Positions 11,115 through 20,532 of a DNA stretch of 64,000 nucleotides are shown piece by piece; the stretch's first letter is position 1; each line of letters begins with the position of its first letter. The stretch is from Lysobacterales bacterium (GTDB taxonomy: Bacteria; Pseudomonadota; Gammaproteobacteria; Xanthomonadales; SZUA-5): assembly GCA_022844165.1 (NCBI GenBank), contig JALHMH010000005.1, positions 1 to 64,000 on the forward strand. Direction: 5' to 3'. Under the pieces are notes generated by a model that saw nothing but the letters and a program-made list of their open reading frames with translations, made no database searches and had not been told where the DNA came from. The translations under genes were made by a program, and so were the position numbers.

Positions 11115-11795
11115 ATGCCGAACTTCCTGCGCCTGCTGGTCATCTTTACTTGGGTCACGCTCTGTGCGTGTACGCCTAAACCATCCGCGGAGACGATTGA
11201 GCGGGTGCGCGCGGATGCGAATCGGGTGTTCGATGAGTTCGATCCGATGTGCATTTATCAAGGGCCGTTTCCGTGGCGGCAGCGGGATCAGTTCATTGGA
11301 TGCGACCGTTGTGATGAGCTGGTTCGCGCGGGTTTGGTGACAAAACGGGTCGTGGAGGGCGAATCCACTTTAGAACTGACGGCTGAAGGCAAAGCGCTGT
11401 ATCGCAACGACGTCGACGTGGCGTACAAAACGGTGGTGGAGGAGCGTCGGCGACAGTTGGGTTCCACGGATGCGCCGCCGCCGGAGAAAGCGTTCAAGCG
11501 TCCACGCTTGTGCTTTGGCAAGACGCGCTTTCATTCAATCACTGAAATGCTGGCGCCGATGGGCGATGGCAGCGAGAAGTTTCAGAGCTTCAAGATCGTG
11601 CGCGAGGTGACGGACGTCAAACCGCAGCTCTACGACGCGGCATACGCCGAGTTCACGGCTGGCTGCAATCGGCGCCCCGAGGGCAGCAAGCCGGCGCTGT
11701 GCGATGCGGCGATCTACAATTTTGTGTACTACGGCGATGGCCTTGTCGAACTGCGCAATGACGTGCGCTATGGCGCGTGGGTGAATGAGCCGTAG
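11115..11795 (+). CDS. Putative lipoprotein, unknown function
   Basis: MPNFLRLLVIFTWVTLCACTPKP lipobox-like N-terminus. Confidence 0.7.
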   Translation: MPNFLRLLVIFTWVTLCACTPKPSAETIERVRADANRVFDEFDPMCIYQGPFPWRQRDQFIGCDRCDELVRAGLVTKRVVEGESTLELTAEGKALYRNDVDVAYKTVVEERRRQLGSTDAPPPEKAFKRPRLCFGKTRFHSITEMLAPMGDGSEKFQSFKIVREVTDVKPQLYDAAYAEFTAGCNRRPEGSKPALCDAAIYNFVYYGDGLVELRNDVRYGAWVNEP

Positions 11796-11908
11796 CACTT
11801 TTTGCGCGGTGACGGACCTGATTCTGATTGAGTTGGCGCCTTTCGACTTGCCAAAGCCGTTGAACTCGATAAGAGTAGCGCGGCTTGAACGGGCTTTTAG
11901 GGGGCCAG

Positions 11909-13030
11909 GTGAATCAGTGGTATTACGCAGATCAGGGGCAGCAACGTGGGCCGGTGGGCGAGTTGGAGTTGATCGAAATGCGCCGGCTCGGCTCAGTCAA
12001 CGACAACACCCTGGTCTGGCGTGAGGGCATGGCGGAGTGGAAACGATTCGCGGTGTGTCTCGAAGCACCAACAGATCGCATCTCGCCGCCGCCAAGCCCC
12101 TTTGCTCCACCCAGAGCCCCCGTGTACGAAGCGCCGCTCGGCTCGGCGGTGCACGGCGGCCCCGTTGTTTATGGTGGCTTCTTGCGCCGATGGGTGGCGT
12201 TAATCGTCGATGCGATCATTCTCTATCTGCCGCTGATGGTTGTGGCTGCGGTGATGGGCGCGGTGCTCGGACCTGCCATGGAAGGCAACAGCGCAGCCGG
12301 GCTGCTCTATTTGATGTGGCTACTTTGCGTGCCCTGCTATTACGCGTTTCTCGAGAGCTCGTCGTGGCAAGCCACGCTCGGCAAGCGACTGCTGGGCATT
12401 AAGGTTGTCGATCTGGAAGGGCAACGGATCAGCTTTGGCCGGGCGCTCGGGCGCTGGTTTGCTGCAAGCTTGTCCTACTTGACGTTGTATATCGGCTTTT
12501 TGCTGGCAGCGCTCACGGATCGCAAACAGGCGCTGCATGATTTTATTGCGAGTACGCTGGTGGTCGATCGTTGGGCGTACACAGATTCGCCGGAGAGACA
12601 GCAGCAGCGGCTTCCTGCGCTGGTGATCGTATTGATCCTCGGATTGGTGTTGATCGTGCCGCTGTCCATTCTCGCGGCGATTGCGATTCCCGCTTACAAC
12701 GATTACCTGCTGCGCGCAAAAGGCGCCGAAGTCCTGGGATCTGCTTCGCCGGCGAAGCTGGCCGTAACGGAGTTTGTCTTCAGCGAATCACGGTGTCCGC
12801 AAGACTGGGCTGAGCTGCCGAGGGGTTCACAACCCGTGTCGCCGCTGATCGGCGAGAGTCTGGTCGGCGAGTTCGATGGCGGTGGCTGCGGGATCGAGAT
12901 CAAACTCGCGAACTCGGCGCCGGCCAAATTGGCCGGCAACCATTTCTATCTGAGTTTCGATTCGGACTCGAACGCCTGGACATGTTCATCGGACATCGAT
13001 TCTCGTTATCTGCCCTCGGGTTGCCGGTGA
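11909..13030 (+). CDS. GYF_2-like / RDD family membrane protein with type IV pilin-like C-terminus
   Basis: VNQWYYADQGQQRGPVGELEL (GYF_2-like), FLRRWVALIVDAIILYLPL (RDD), ILAAIAIPAYNDYLLRAKGAEVL...WTCSSDIDSRYLPSGCR (pilin-like). GTG start preceded by AGGGGG. Confidence 0.85.
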   Translation: MNQWYYADQGQQRGPVGELELIEMRRLGSVNDNTLVWREGMAEWKRFAVCLEAPTDRISPPPSPFAPPRAPVYEAPLGSAVHGGPVVYGGFLRRWVALIVDAIILYLPLMVVAAVMGAVLGPAMEGNSAAGLLYLMWLLCVPCYYAFLESSSWQATLGKRLLGIKVVDLEGQRISFGRALGRWFAASLSYLTLYIGFLLAALTDRKQALHDFIASTLVVDRWAYTDSPERQQQRLPALVIVLILGLVLIVPLSILAAIAIPAYNDYLLRAKGAEVLGSASPAKLAVTEFVFSESRCPQDWAELPRGSQPVSPLIGESLVGEFDGGGCGIEIKLANSAPAKLAGNHFYLSFDSDSNAWTCSSDIDSRYLPSGCR

Positions 13031-13034
13031 CGTT

Positions 13035-13817
13035 CTAAGTTCGTGGCAACCAGGCGGCGACGCGCCCGATGGCGACGCCCTTTGGCCCAAAACTGCGCTC
13101 CTCGAACCACAGGCCCGCGTCATCGCCGAGTATCACGGTGCTGGCGCGTGTGCCGTAGTCGGCGCCGACGATGAACGCCGCGGAGAGCCGTTTTTCCCAA
13201 TCGAAAGGCACGCCGGTGTTGGGCAATTCGGCGTCCTCGGCGAGCGTTGGATCGGCCAGGGCGGAGAACAGCGAATCGAGAAGTATCGAGTTGTCTACCG
13301 GATGTTCGGTGGCAGGCGTCTGCTCTAACCACTTGCCCAACGCGGCGCGAATCTTCAGGGTTTTTGGCCATGGGGTGTCGAGCGTTGCGTTGCTCAAACC
13401 GTAGAGGCCGGGCGAGAGCATTCGCGCGCGGGGCGCCGGATGATTCCCGACGAAAAACGCATCGCCATCCCAGAGCAGCAGATTGAAGCGGCCGAACTCC
13501 GTGGCGTTCGCCAGCAGCCGCTGTGCGGTGTCGGCGGCGGAATCAGCGCTCGCGATAAAGTTCTGCACCAGCGCGCCGCGGGAGCGCGCTGCTGGCTCGG
13601 GCCGTCCCGTTCGCACATTGGTCACAGCCGCGAGCCGGCCCTCTGCAGAGACTTGCAACCAACCGCCGCCCGCTTGCAAATCGACGCCACCGAAAGCGCG
13701 CCCGCCGCCGAGCGGCCCGGCCGCTGCCGTCGGTCGTGCGTGAAACTCATCGCGATTACCGGCGAGCGCGAATCGCCAGCGCGAGTGCGCATGCAACGCA
13801 AATGCGATCAGGCACAT
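13035..13817 (-). CDS. NRDE/TANGO2 family protein
   Basis: MCLIAFALHAHSRWRFALAGNRDEFHARPT. Confidence 0.92.
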   Translation of the reverse strand: MCLIAFALHAHSRWRFALAGNRDEFHARPTAAAGPLGGGRAFGGVDLQAGGGWLQVSAEGRLAAVTNVRTGRPEPAARSRGALVQNFIASADSAADTAQRLLANATEFGRFNLLLWDGDAFFVGNHPAPRARMLSPGLYGLSNATLDTPWPKTLKIRAALGKWLEQTPATEHPVDNSILLDSLFSALADPTLAEDAELPNTGVPFDWEKRLSAAFIVGADYGTRASTVILGDDAGLWFEERSFGPKGVAIGRVAAWLPRT

Positions 13818-13823
13818 GAGGTA

Positions 13824-14459
13824 TCAGGCGCTCGTTGGGTTCAGCGGATCATGCCCGACATAGGCATTCGCCTGGTCGTCGAAACGCTGCAACAACCGCA
13901 TCAGCGCGAGCGCCTCCTCCACATAGCTGTGATAGTCGTATTGGCGCATGGCCATGACGCCGACACTGCTGGAGGGCGGCAGACGATCCTCGCGCACCAT
14001 CGCACGGGCATTGGGCAGGAATATGCACTGCAACCACAGTTCGAAACTCGGCGCATCGAGATCCGACCGGATTTCGCCACGCGCGACGAGGGCCTGCAAG
14101 TCAGGCGGATCGTTTTGCCAATAACCGATCTGGCGCATTTCTGCTTCGATGGCATCCAGCGTGGCTGCCATCCTGGCCAAGGCTTCGCTGCGTTGCGCCT
14201 GGGTCAGAGGTTTTTTGCCCAGGCCACTTAGTTTGCGGAAGACCCAGTTCATCGCACGGTCTGCGCCCCAGAAGAGCATGAGCACAGCGCCAACACCGAA
14301 ACCCGACCACGCGCCAATGCGAAGACTGCTTGGCCAATCGGCCTGCGCGGCAAAATGCAGCAATGGCGGCAATACGACCAGACAAAACAGCGCTGCGCCC
14401 AGCGCGATTCGCCACATGCGGCCAAAACTTGATGAACCAGGGCCACGGACGGAAGTCAA
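13824..14459 (-). CDS. Membrane protein with C-terminal YqcC-like (DUF446) domain
   Basis: Two N-terminal hydrophobic segments; C-terminal IGYWQNDPP...FELWLQCIFLPNARAMVRE resembles YqcC. Confidence 0.65.
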   Translation of the reverse strand: MTSVRGPGSSSFGRMWRIALGAALFCLVVLPPLLHFAAQADWPSSLRIGAWSGFGVGAVLMLFWGADRAMNWVFRKLSGLGKKPLTQAQRSEALARMAATLDAIEAEMRQIGYWQNDPPDLQALVARGEIRSDLDAPSFELWLQCIFLPNARAMVREDRLPPSSSVGVMAMRQYDYHSYVEEALALMRLLQRFDDQANAYVGHDPLNPTSA

Positions 14460-14602
14460 ATCGAGTCTCCAGCACGTTGTTGAGAAACACTGTCGCTAAA
14501 ATGGCTACGCCACGACCGGCATCGCTCTCTTGACCTTTAGCATTCAATCCCAATTTCCTAACGCTCACACGCGAATCCGCGTGCCATACCTTGCGCGAAC
14601 TC

Positions 14603-16627
14603 ATGAATCCACTGCTCGAAACCACCGACCTTCCCTCGTTCGACACCATCGCGCCGGAACATGCGGTACCCGCGGTGGAGACCGTCATCGCCGAATATCA
14701 AGCGCTGGTCGATCAGCTGACCTCACTTGGCAACGACACGTGGGATACGTTGATTGCGCCGCTGGAAGCGATCGACGCCAAACTGGAACGCGCGTTCAGT
14801 CCGGTATCGCACCTGCACTCGGTCATGGATTCGCCCGCATGGCGCGAGGCGCACGAAATCGCTCAGGACAAGATCACCGAATTTCAGGCGGCGCTGGGGC
14901 AAAACCGCGCTTTGTACGACGCCTATCGCGCACTCAAAGCCGCGCCGGAGTATCAAAGCTACGCACGCGAACGTGTGGCTGTGATCGAACATGCGCTGCG
15001 CGATTTTGAGTTGTCTGGTGTTGCGCTCGATGAGCCGATGCGCACGCGCTTTCGCGACATCGCGCGGGAGTCCTCGCAGTTGGAGACGGCGTTCGAGCAG
15101 GCGGTCATGGACGCCACGGACGCCTGGCAGCATCCGTTGAGCGAAGCCGAACTGGACGGCATCCCGGACAGCGAACGCGCAGTGTTGGCGCAAGCGGCGC
15201 GCGACAAACAACTCGATGGCCATTTGCTGACACTGCAGCAACCGGCCTACCACGCGGTCATCACCTACGCCACACATCGCGAGCTGCGCGCGCAAGCCTA
15301 TCGCGCTTATCAAACGCGGGCTTCGGATCAAGGGCCGCATGCAGGTCAGTTCGACAACGCCGAGCGCATCGAAAAAATCATGGCGCTGCGCCATGAGGCC
15401 GCGCAGTTATTAGGTTTCGCGAACGCCGCCGCAATGTCGTTGGCAACCAAAATGGCGCCGAATGCTGACCGTGTGCTCGCGTTCCTGCGCGATCTGGCGA
15501 CGAAGGCCAAACCGGGCGCAAAACGCGATCTCGAGGAACTGGCGACGTTTGCGGCCGCCGAACTGGGCATCGACGATCTGCGACCGTGGGACGTGCCTTT
15601 CGCCTCTGAGAAACTGCGCGAGCGCCGCTACGCGCTGTCGGACGAAGAGCTGAAACCGTACTTTCCGCTCGATGCCGTGATGGCTGGCCTGTTCCGCATC
15701 GTCGAGGAAGCGTTCGGCGCGCGCATTGTACCGCGCGCCGATGTCAGCGTGTGGCATGCGGATGTTCAATATTGCGACGTGTACGCTGAGTCCGGGCAAC
15801 GCATCGCCGGGCTGTATCTGGATCCTTACGCGCGCGCCAAAAAACGCGGCGGCGCGTGGATGGACACCTGCCGTTCGCGCTTCGTGTCGAAGCACGCCAG
15901 TTCTTTGCCGATTGCCTATCTCACCTGCAATTTTGCGCCGCCGACCCAGGGTAAACCGTCGTTGCTGACGCACGACGATGTCACCACCCTGTTTCACGAA
16001 TTTGGCCATGGCCTGCATCACATGCTGACGCGCATCGATGCGCGCGATGTATCAGGTATTTCCGGCGTCGAATGGGATGCGGTGGAATTGCCCAGCCAGT
16101 TCATGGAGAACTTCTGTTGGACGCGCGCGGGCCTCGATCGCTTTGCACGGCACGTCGACAGCGGCGCGCCGATGCCGGAGGATCTGTTTCAGCGTCTGCT
16201 GGCCACCCGGCATTTCCAGTCGGGCCTGTTCCTGGTGCGCCAGCTCGAGTTCGGCCTGTTCGATTTTTTGTTGCACTTGAACTACGCCCCGGATTCCGGC
16301 GCACGGGTACTGGAAACACTGGCCACTGTGCGTCAGGAAGTGGCTGTCATTCATCCGCCGGAATGGCAACGCTTTCCGATGAGCTTTGGACATGTCTTCG
16401 CCGGTGGTTACGCCGCCGGTTACTACAGCTATTTGTGGGCCGAAGTGCTGTCGGCCGATGCCTTTGCGGCCTTCGGCGATGGCATCGATGCCGCAGCAGG
16501 ACGGCGCTTTCTCAACGAGGTGTTGTGTGTGGGCGGCAGCCGCCCGGCCCTCGAGAGTTTCGTCGCCTTCCGCGGCCGTGAGCCCATCGTCGAGCCGCTA
16601 CTGGCGAGTTATGGGCTGGCTGATTGA
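14603..16627 (+). CDS. prlC: M3 family oligopeptidase A-like
   Basis: Zinc motif LFHEFGHGLHHML, MNPLLETTDLPSFDTIAPEHAVPAVE. Confidence 0.93.
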   Translation: MNPLLETTDLPSFDTIAPEHAVPAVETVIAEYQALVDQLTSLGNDTWDTLIAPLEAIDAKLERAFSPVSHLHSVMDSPAWREAHEIAQDKITEFQAALGQNRALYDAYRALKAAPEYQSYARERVAVIEHALRDFELSGVALDEPMRTRFRDIARESSQLETAFEQAVMDATDAWQHPLSEAELDGIPDSERAVLAQAARDKQLDGHLLTLQQPAYHAVITYATHRELRAQAYRAYQTRASDQGPHAGQFDNAERIEKIMALRHEAAQLLGFANAAAMSLATKMAPNADRVLAFLRDLATKAKPGAKRDLEELATFAAAELGIDDLRPWDVPFASEKLRERRYALSDEELKPYFPLDAVMAGLFRIVEEAFGARIVPRADVSVWHADVQYCDVYAESGQRIAGLYLDPYARAKKRGGAWMDTCRSRFVSKHASSLPIAYLTCNFAPPTQGKPSLLTHDDVTTLFHEFGHGLHHMLTRIDARDVSGISGVEWDAVELPSQFMENFCWTRAGLDRFARHVDSGAPMPEDLFQRLLATRHFQSGLFLVRQLEFGLFDFLLHLNYAPDSGARVLETLATVRQEVAVIHPPEWQRFPMSFGHVFAGGYAAGYYSYLWAEVLSADAFAAFGDGIDAAAGRRFLNEVLCVGGSRPALESFVAFRGREPIVEPLLASYGLAD

Positions 16628-16649
16628 AGACGCCAGCTCAATTTCTGAA

Positions 16650-17282
16650 TTAGAAAGCGAAGCGCAAGCCCGCGAGCAGACTCACGGTCTTGATGCGCGT
16701 TTCGCCGTCGAATCGCACATCGCCGATGTCGTAGGTCACATCGTTAGCGCGCACATAACCGTAGCGCGCATCCATGGTCAGTGTCAGCTGATCGGACAAG
16801 GGTAGTGCTAAGCCAACCATGGCCTGCAGACCGATCGCGTTGTCGTCTTCGCCACGGAGGCCTATAACGCTGGATGCATCGTCAATATCGACCGATGCCC
16901 AGCCCGCACCAGCGCCAAAGTAGGGCCTGAGCGATGAGCCCTCAATGGGCACCTCGTAAAGTGCGTTGAGCATGACCGTGCGCACATCGACGCGCCCGCC
17001 CAAGGCTTCGAGCCCTAACGCGGGCAAAGCGTCGATATCTTGTCGGCGCAGCATCGCCTCCAGCTCGAAGCGCCAGGCGGCACTGAACTTGCGCCCGAAT
17101 GCGGCACCGAACCCCAGGTCGCGATCCAGGCTCAGTTCGCCAAGAACTGGTCCTGCATCGATGTCGATGTCCGAAGCATCGTCATAGCTGATCCGGGCAT
17201 CGACGTAGAAATCGTTGGCGTGCACGTTGGGCGACGCAACAATGGCACCCAGCAGCGCCGCAAGAGAAAGACCGCTGTGCAT
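16650..17282 (-). CDS. Outer membrane beta-barrel protein
   Basis: Signal peptide, alternating beta pattern, C-terminal ...LAGLRFAF. Confidence 0.8.
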   Translation of the reverse strand: MHSGLSLAALLGAIVASPNVHANDFYVDARISYDDASDIDIDAGPVLGELSLDRDLGFGAAFGRKFSAAWRFELEAMLRRQDIDALPALGLEALGGRVDVRTVMLNALYEVPIEGSSLRPYFGAGAGWASVDIDDASSVIGLRGEDDNAIGLQAMVGLALPLSDQLTLTMDARYGYVRANDVTYDIGDVRFDGETRIKTVSLLAGLRFAF

Positions 17283-17321
17283 GATGATGAGATCCTCGCT
17301 GACACGCAAAAAACGGACAGA

Positions 17322-19100
17322 TCAACCGAAGCGCCGAGCGCCGGCCTGCACTGTCAGAGTGCGATCCACAACAGCCGTGTAATTGGTGTTGAAGACGTTG
17401 CTGACCAGAATCCACTGGGCCTGTGCGCGTTCGCGCGTGATGTCCAACAACACAAAGCCACGCCGCGATGTTTCGGCATACACCAGTTGATCCACGCGCG
17501 TCTGTGCAGGCGCGCTGTTGCTCTCCACGATCACCGCAGACAGCGCTGGCGATGGGATATCGGGCAACGCTTCCTCGAAGCCTGGCGACGAAACCGATGG
17601 CGTTGCCAATTCAACACCCACGTTGACGATGCCGGTCGCGGTGGGCAGGCGCAGATTGGCCGCCCAGGAGTTGTGACTATCGCCCGTGAGGACCAGCGGG
17701 TTACGGGCCGCCTGCAACAACGTACCCAGAAGCCGCGTTCGGGCAGTCGGATACGCAGCCCAACTATCGGCGACAAAGTCGTACAGCGGCAACCCGGCAC
17801 GAGCCAGTTGATTATATTGCGCCAGTCCAGCAGGGCCGCCCAGGAGTTGCTGAATGCCGGCAACCAGCGCGTCCCGGACTGCGGCCGGCAGCACGCGCGT
17901 GTCCGAGAAATTAGGCGCCGACTGAAAGTGAAGCAGCGTCTGATTGCCGATGATCTGCCAGGGTGCCGTGCTGGTCGACAGTTGCGACTGTATGAAGGCC
18001 TCCTGCTCAGCGCTCATCATGCGACGCGAGCGTGTGCTACCGGGAACCACGTCGGCGGGAAAGGTACCGTCGGGTCGTGCGGTCAGATAGAACGACAAAA
18101 ACTGGTCCTGACTGACCGCATACTGATCGCGCCCCTCGATTCGCGTGTCCAGCATCACCAGCCGTGCCAGATTGCCGAAATCGAAGGCGCGCCAAATGCG
18201 CAGGCGATTACCGTCGAGCGCGGTGCGAATTGGCATCCATTCGTGGTAGGCGCGCGTCGAATCGAGCAAGCGCGTCTCCCATGAACCCTCGTTCGGCTGA
18301 TGGTTTTCGGCACCATTGCGCCAACTGTCGTTGGTCGATTCGTGATCGTCCCAAACCATAATCCATGGATTCTTCCGATGCAGCTCCTGTAGATCGGCAT
18401 CGCTCCGGTACAGCGCATAACGTTGGCGATAGTCGGCGAGCGTAATGGTCTCGTTACGTGGGTTCAGTTGTTCGATCCGCGGTTGCGTAACGGCCTGTCC
18501 AACGCTGTTCCGACCCACCGCAAGACCGGGCGTCTGATAGCCCGTCGGGCCGTACTCGTAGATGTAATCGCCCAGATGCAACACGGCGTTGAGATCGTCG
18601 CGCTGTGCCGCTTCGCGATAGACGTTAAAGAACCCCTTCGGATGATTGGAGCATGAGAAGAACGCCAGCTTGATATTGGCCACATCGCCAACAGGCAGTG
18701 TGCGGGTAATGCCCACCGCAGACCGACGATCGCGATATACGAACTGGTAGTAATACGTCTTGCCCGGCTCGAGGCCGGCAGCATCGACTTTGCAACACCC
18801 ATCGTTCTCCGGGCTGGATAGTACCAGACCGCCCGCGACCGGGCGCCGCATATCGGCGCGCTCAGAAATCGACCAGAACACATAGAAGCTCGTGCCAGAC
18901 CCTGCCGCCACAGCACGCGTCCACAAAATTACCCGATTCGCAAGCGGATCGCCGCTGGCGACGCCATGCGTAAACGACACATCAAGAACCGGCTCGCGGG
19001 CAAACGCCCTGGAATTGACGCCAGCAGTCGCGATCGGCGCCAAACCAGCTGCAAGAGCGCCGCGCAGCACGCGGCGGCGAGTGGAGAACAGGTCGGTCAC
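17322..19100 (-). CDS. PhoD-like alkaline phosphatase, Tat signal
   Basis: STRRRVLRGALAAG Tat motif, HLGDYIYEYG, WDDHESTND. GTG start at 19100 with GGAGG upstream preferred to ORF-track ATG at 19196. Confidence 0.9.
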   Translation of the reverse strand: MTDLFSTRRRVLRGALAAGLAPIATAGVNSRAFAREPVLDVSFTHGVASGDPLANRVILWTRAVAAGSGTSFYVFWSISERADMRRPVAGGLVLSSPENDGCCKVDAAGLEPGKTYYYQFVYRDRRSAVGITRTLPVGDVANIKLAFFSCSNHPKGFFNVYREAAQRDDLNAVLHLGDYIYEYGPTGYQTPGLAVGRNSVGQAVTQPRIEQLNPRNETITLADYRQRYALYRSDADLQELHRKNPWIMVWDDHESTNDSWRNGAENHQPNEGSWETRLLDSTRAYHEWMPIRTALDGNRLRIWRAFDFGNLARLVMLDTRIEGRDQYAVSQDQFLSFYLTARPDGTFPADVVPGSTRSRRMMSAEQEAFIQSQLSTSTAPWQIIGNQTLLHFQSAPNFSDTRVLPAAVRDALVAGIQQLLGGPAGLAQYNQLARAGLPLYDFVADSWAAYPTARTRLLGTLLQAARNPLVLTGDSHNSWAANLRLPTATGIVNVGVELATPSVSSPGFEEALPDIPSPALSAVIVESNSAPAQTRVDQLVYAETSRRGFVLLDITRERAQAQWILVSNVFNTNYTAVVDRTLTVQAGARRFG

Positions 19101-19144
19101 GAATAAGCCTCCAGGAAGCAATGCCGACAGGCTGCGGCCTCGCG

Positions 19145-19162
19145 ATGACCGACCGATGACAT
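19145..19162 (-). promoter_or_regulatory. Pho box upstream of the phoD-like gene
   Basis: ATGTCAT-CGGT-CGGTCAT (each half 6/7 to CTGTCAT, 4-nt spacer), 45-62 bp upstream of GTG start 19100. Confidence 0.6.
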
Positions 19163-19209
19163 CCGGATTGCAGTTTGGTCCGCCCGAAACGGACAATCGA
19201 CCGTTTGAC

Positions 19210-20301
19210 TCAGGCGAGTCCCAGAAATTCGTTCACACGTTGCAACTCATCTTCGAAAGCGGTTTCGAAGTCGGATCCGTTGGGGCGGCCAGCCACATAT
19301 CCTGGGTCGACGATCAGGCGCTGATTGCGGACCGCCAGATTGCACCAGCCGATGACGCGGTCGCCCCACAACATGGGCAGCGCGTAGTGCCCCATTTTGC
19401 GTTTCGCTGCGGGTGTGTATGCCTCAAAGCGGTAGGCCCAGCCCCAGAAGACCTCGAAACGCCGACGATCCCAGACCACGGGATCGAACGGTGCCAGCAA
19501 ACGCAGCAGCGGCGCTCGAACGCGCCATCGCGGCGCCGCTGGATTCTCCTCCGCCGGCCAATACCAGTCGATGCCCTGGACATGCGCATGCGCCAGCCGC
19601 GACTGTGCATCCGCCATGGCGCGACGGCGATCCGCCTGCCACTGCGGCACCGCCATCCGCAAAGCGCCGATCAGTTGTCGCAACGATTGCGCCGGCAGGG
19701 GTGCGTAGGTGGCAGCGATCAAGTCCACGAGCGCATCCATGCGCGCCGTTGCGATGCGGGGATCGCCGGAATTCGGCCAGGGCGTACGCGCCACGTAGAC
19801 GCGCGTACCGGCTTCGCGACGCGCCACACGCAACAGCCCACGATAGTGCAGTCCATCGAGCAACTCGGTGCTGGCATTCGACGAACCGCCAAACCAATTG
19901 CGGACCTTGCCGTGGTTGAAATGCGCATCGACCTGCCGCGGATGTACCTCCCCACGCTCCCGCACGTACGCCAGCACCAGATTCGCCTGGTTCCAGCGAG
20001 ACTCAGGCCATGGCGTTTGAGGGGTTCGCGGGTGCATCAACGCATGGTGCTCAGCGCCAAGAAATCCGTAGTTGACGAAAAAGTCCTCTTCAATCGCTAA
20101 GCGCGGATAACGCTGCTCCAGATCGCCTGCCCGATAACCAGTCACACGATGGCGCAGAATCAAGTCCTGCGCGCGTGCCGGAGCCCGCAGCGGGTCGGCC
20201 TGCAAAAACCCGAGTTGCGCCAGCGCACGCGCCAGACTCGTCGGCTTGAACAGCGTGCGCGCAAGGGCGTAACGGCGAAGGCGCTCGAGTGTCAAAGGCA
20301 T
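19210..20301 (-). CDS. Winged-helix AlkZ/YcaQ-like DNA glycosylase family protein
   Basis: LGFLQADPLRAPARAQDLILRHRV and overall YcaQ/AlkZ-like layout. Confidence 0.85.
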   Translation of the reverse strand: MPLTLERLRRYALARTLFKPTSLARALAQLGFLQADPLRAPARAQDLILRHRVTGYRAGDLEQRYPRLAIEEDFFVNYGFLGAEHHALMHPRTPQTPWPESRWNQANLVLAYVRERGEVHPRQVDAHFNHGKVRNWFGGSSNASTELLDGLHYRGLLRVARREAGTRVYVARTPWPNSGDPRIATARMDALVDLIAATYAPLPAQSLRQLIGALRMAVPQWQADRRRAMADAQSRLAHAHVQGIDWYWPAEENPAAPRWRVRAPLLRLLAPFDPVVWDRRRFEVFWGWAYRFEAYTPAAKRKMGHYALPMLWGDRVIGWCNLAVRNQRLIVDPGYVAGRPNGSDFETAFEDELQRVNEFLGLA

Positions 20302-20322
20302 AACAGTCGCATGGTTCGATGG
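20291..20322. repeat. 32-bp perfect direct repeat, copy 1
   Basis: gtcaaaggcataacagtcgcatggttcgatgg, identical to 20361-20392. Confidence 0.98.
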
Positions 20323-20360
20323 GAGAACATAAAGTCACCTCTTACTTGGCGCGCATCGCG

Positions 20361-20392
20361 GTCAAAGGCATAACAGTCGCATGGTTCGATGG
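20361..20392. repeat. 32-bp perfect direct repeat, copy 2
   Basis: Identical to 20291-20322; 70-bp period. Confidence 0.98.
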
Positions 20393-20462
20393 CAATCTAT
20401 GACCGGATCAGCCGAGGCATCGCTGGCCAATTTACGTAACGAGCCCTGCTGGCACGAGTGGT

Positions 20463-20476
20463 AACATCCGGATGTT
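20463..20476. promoter_or_regulatory. 14-bp perfect palindrome upstream of corA
   Basis: AACATCCGGATGTT. Confidence 0.35.
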
Positions 20477-20532
20477 GGCGAACGCTCATCGGCATTCTGC
20501 ACGTTACTTCCAAGAACATACTGAGGATTTCG

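Noticed and set aside
12917-12942. gccggcca/ttggccggc inverted repeat
   Set aside because: Inside the coding sequence of the pilin-like module; likely chance in GC-rich DNA.
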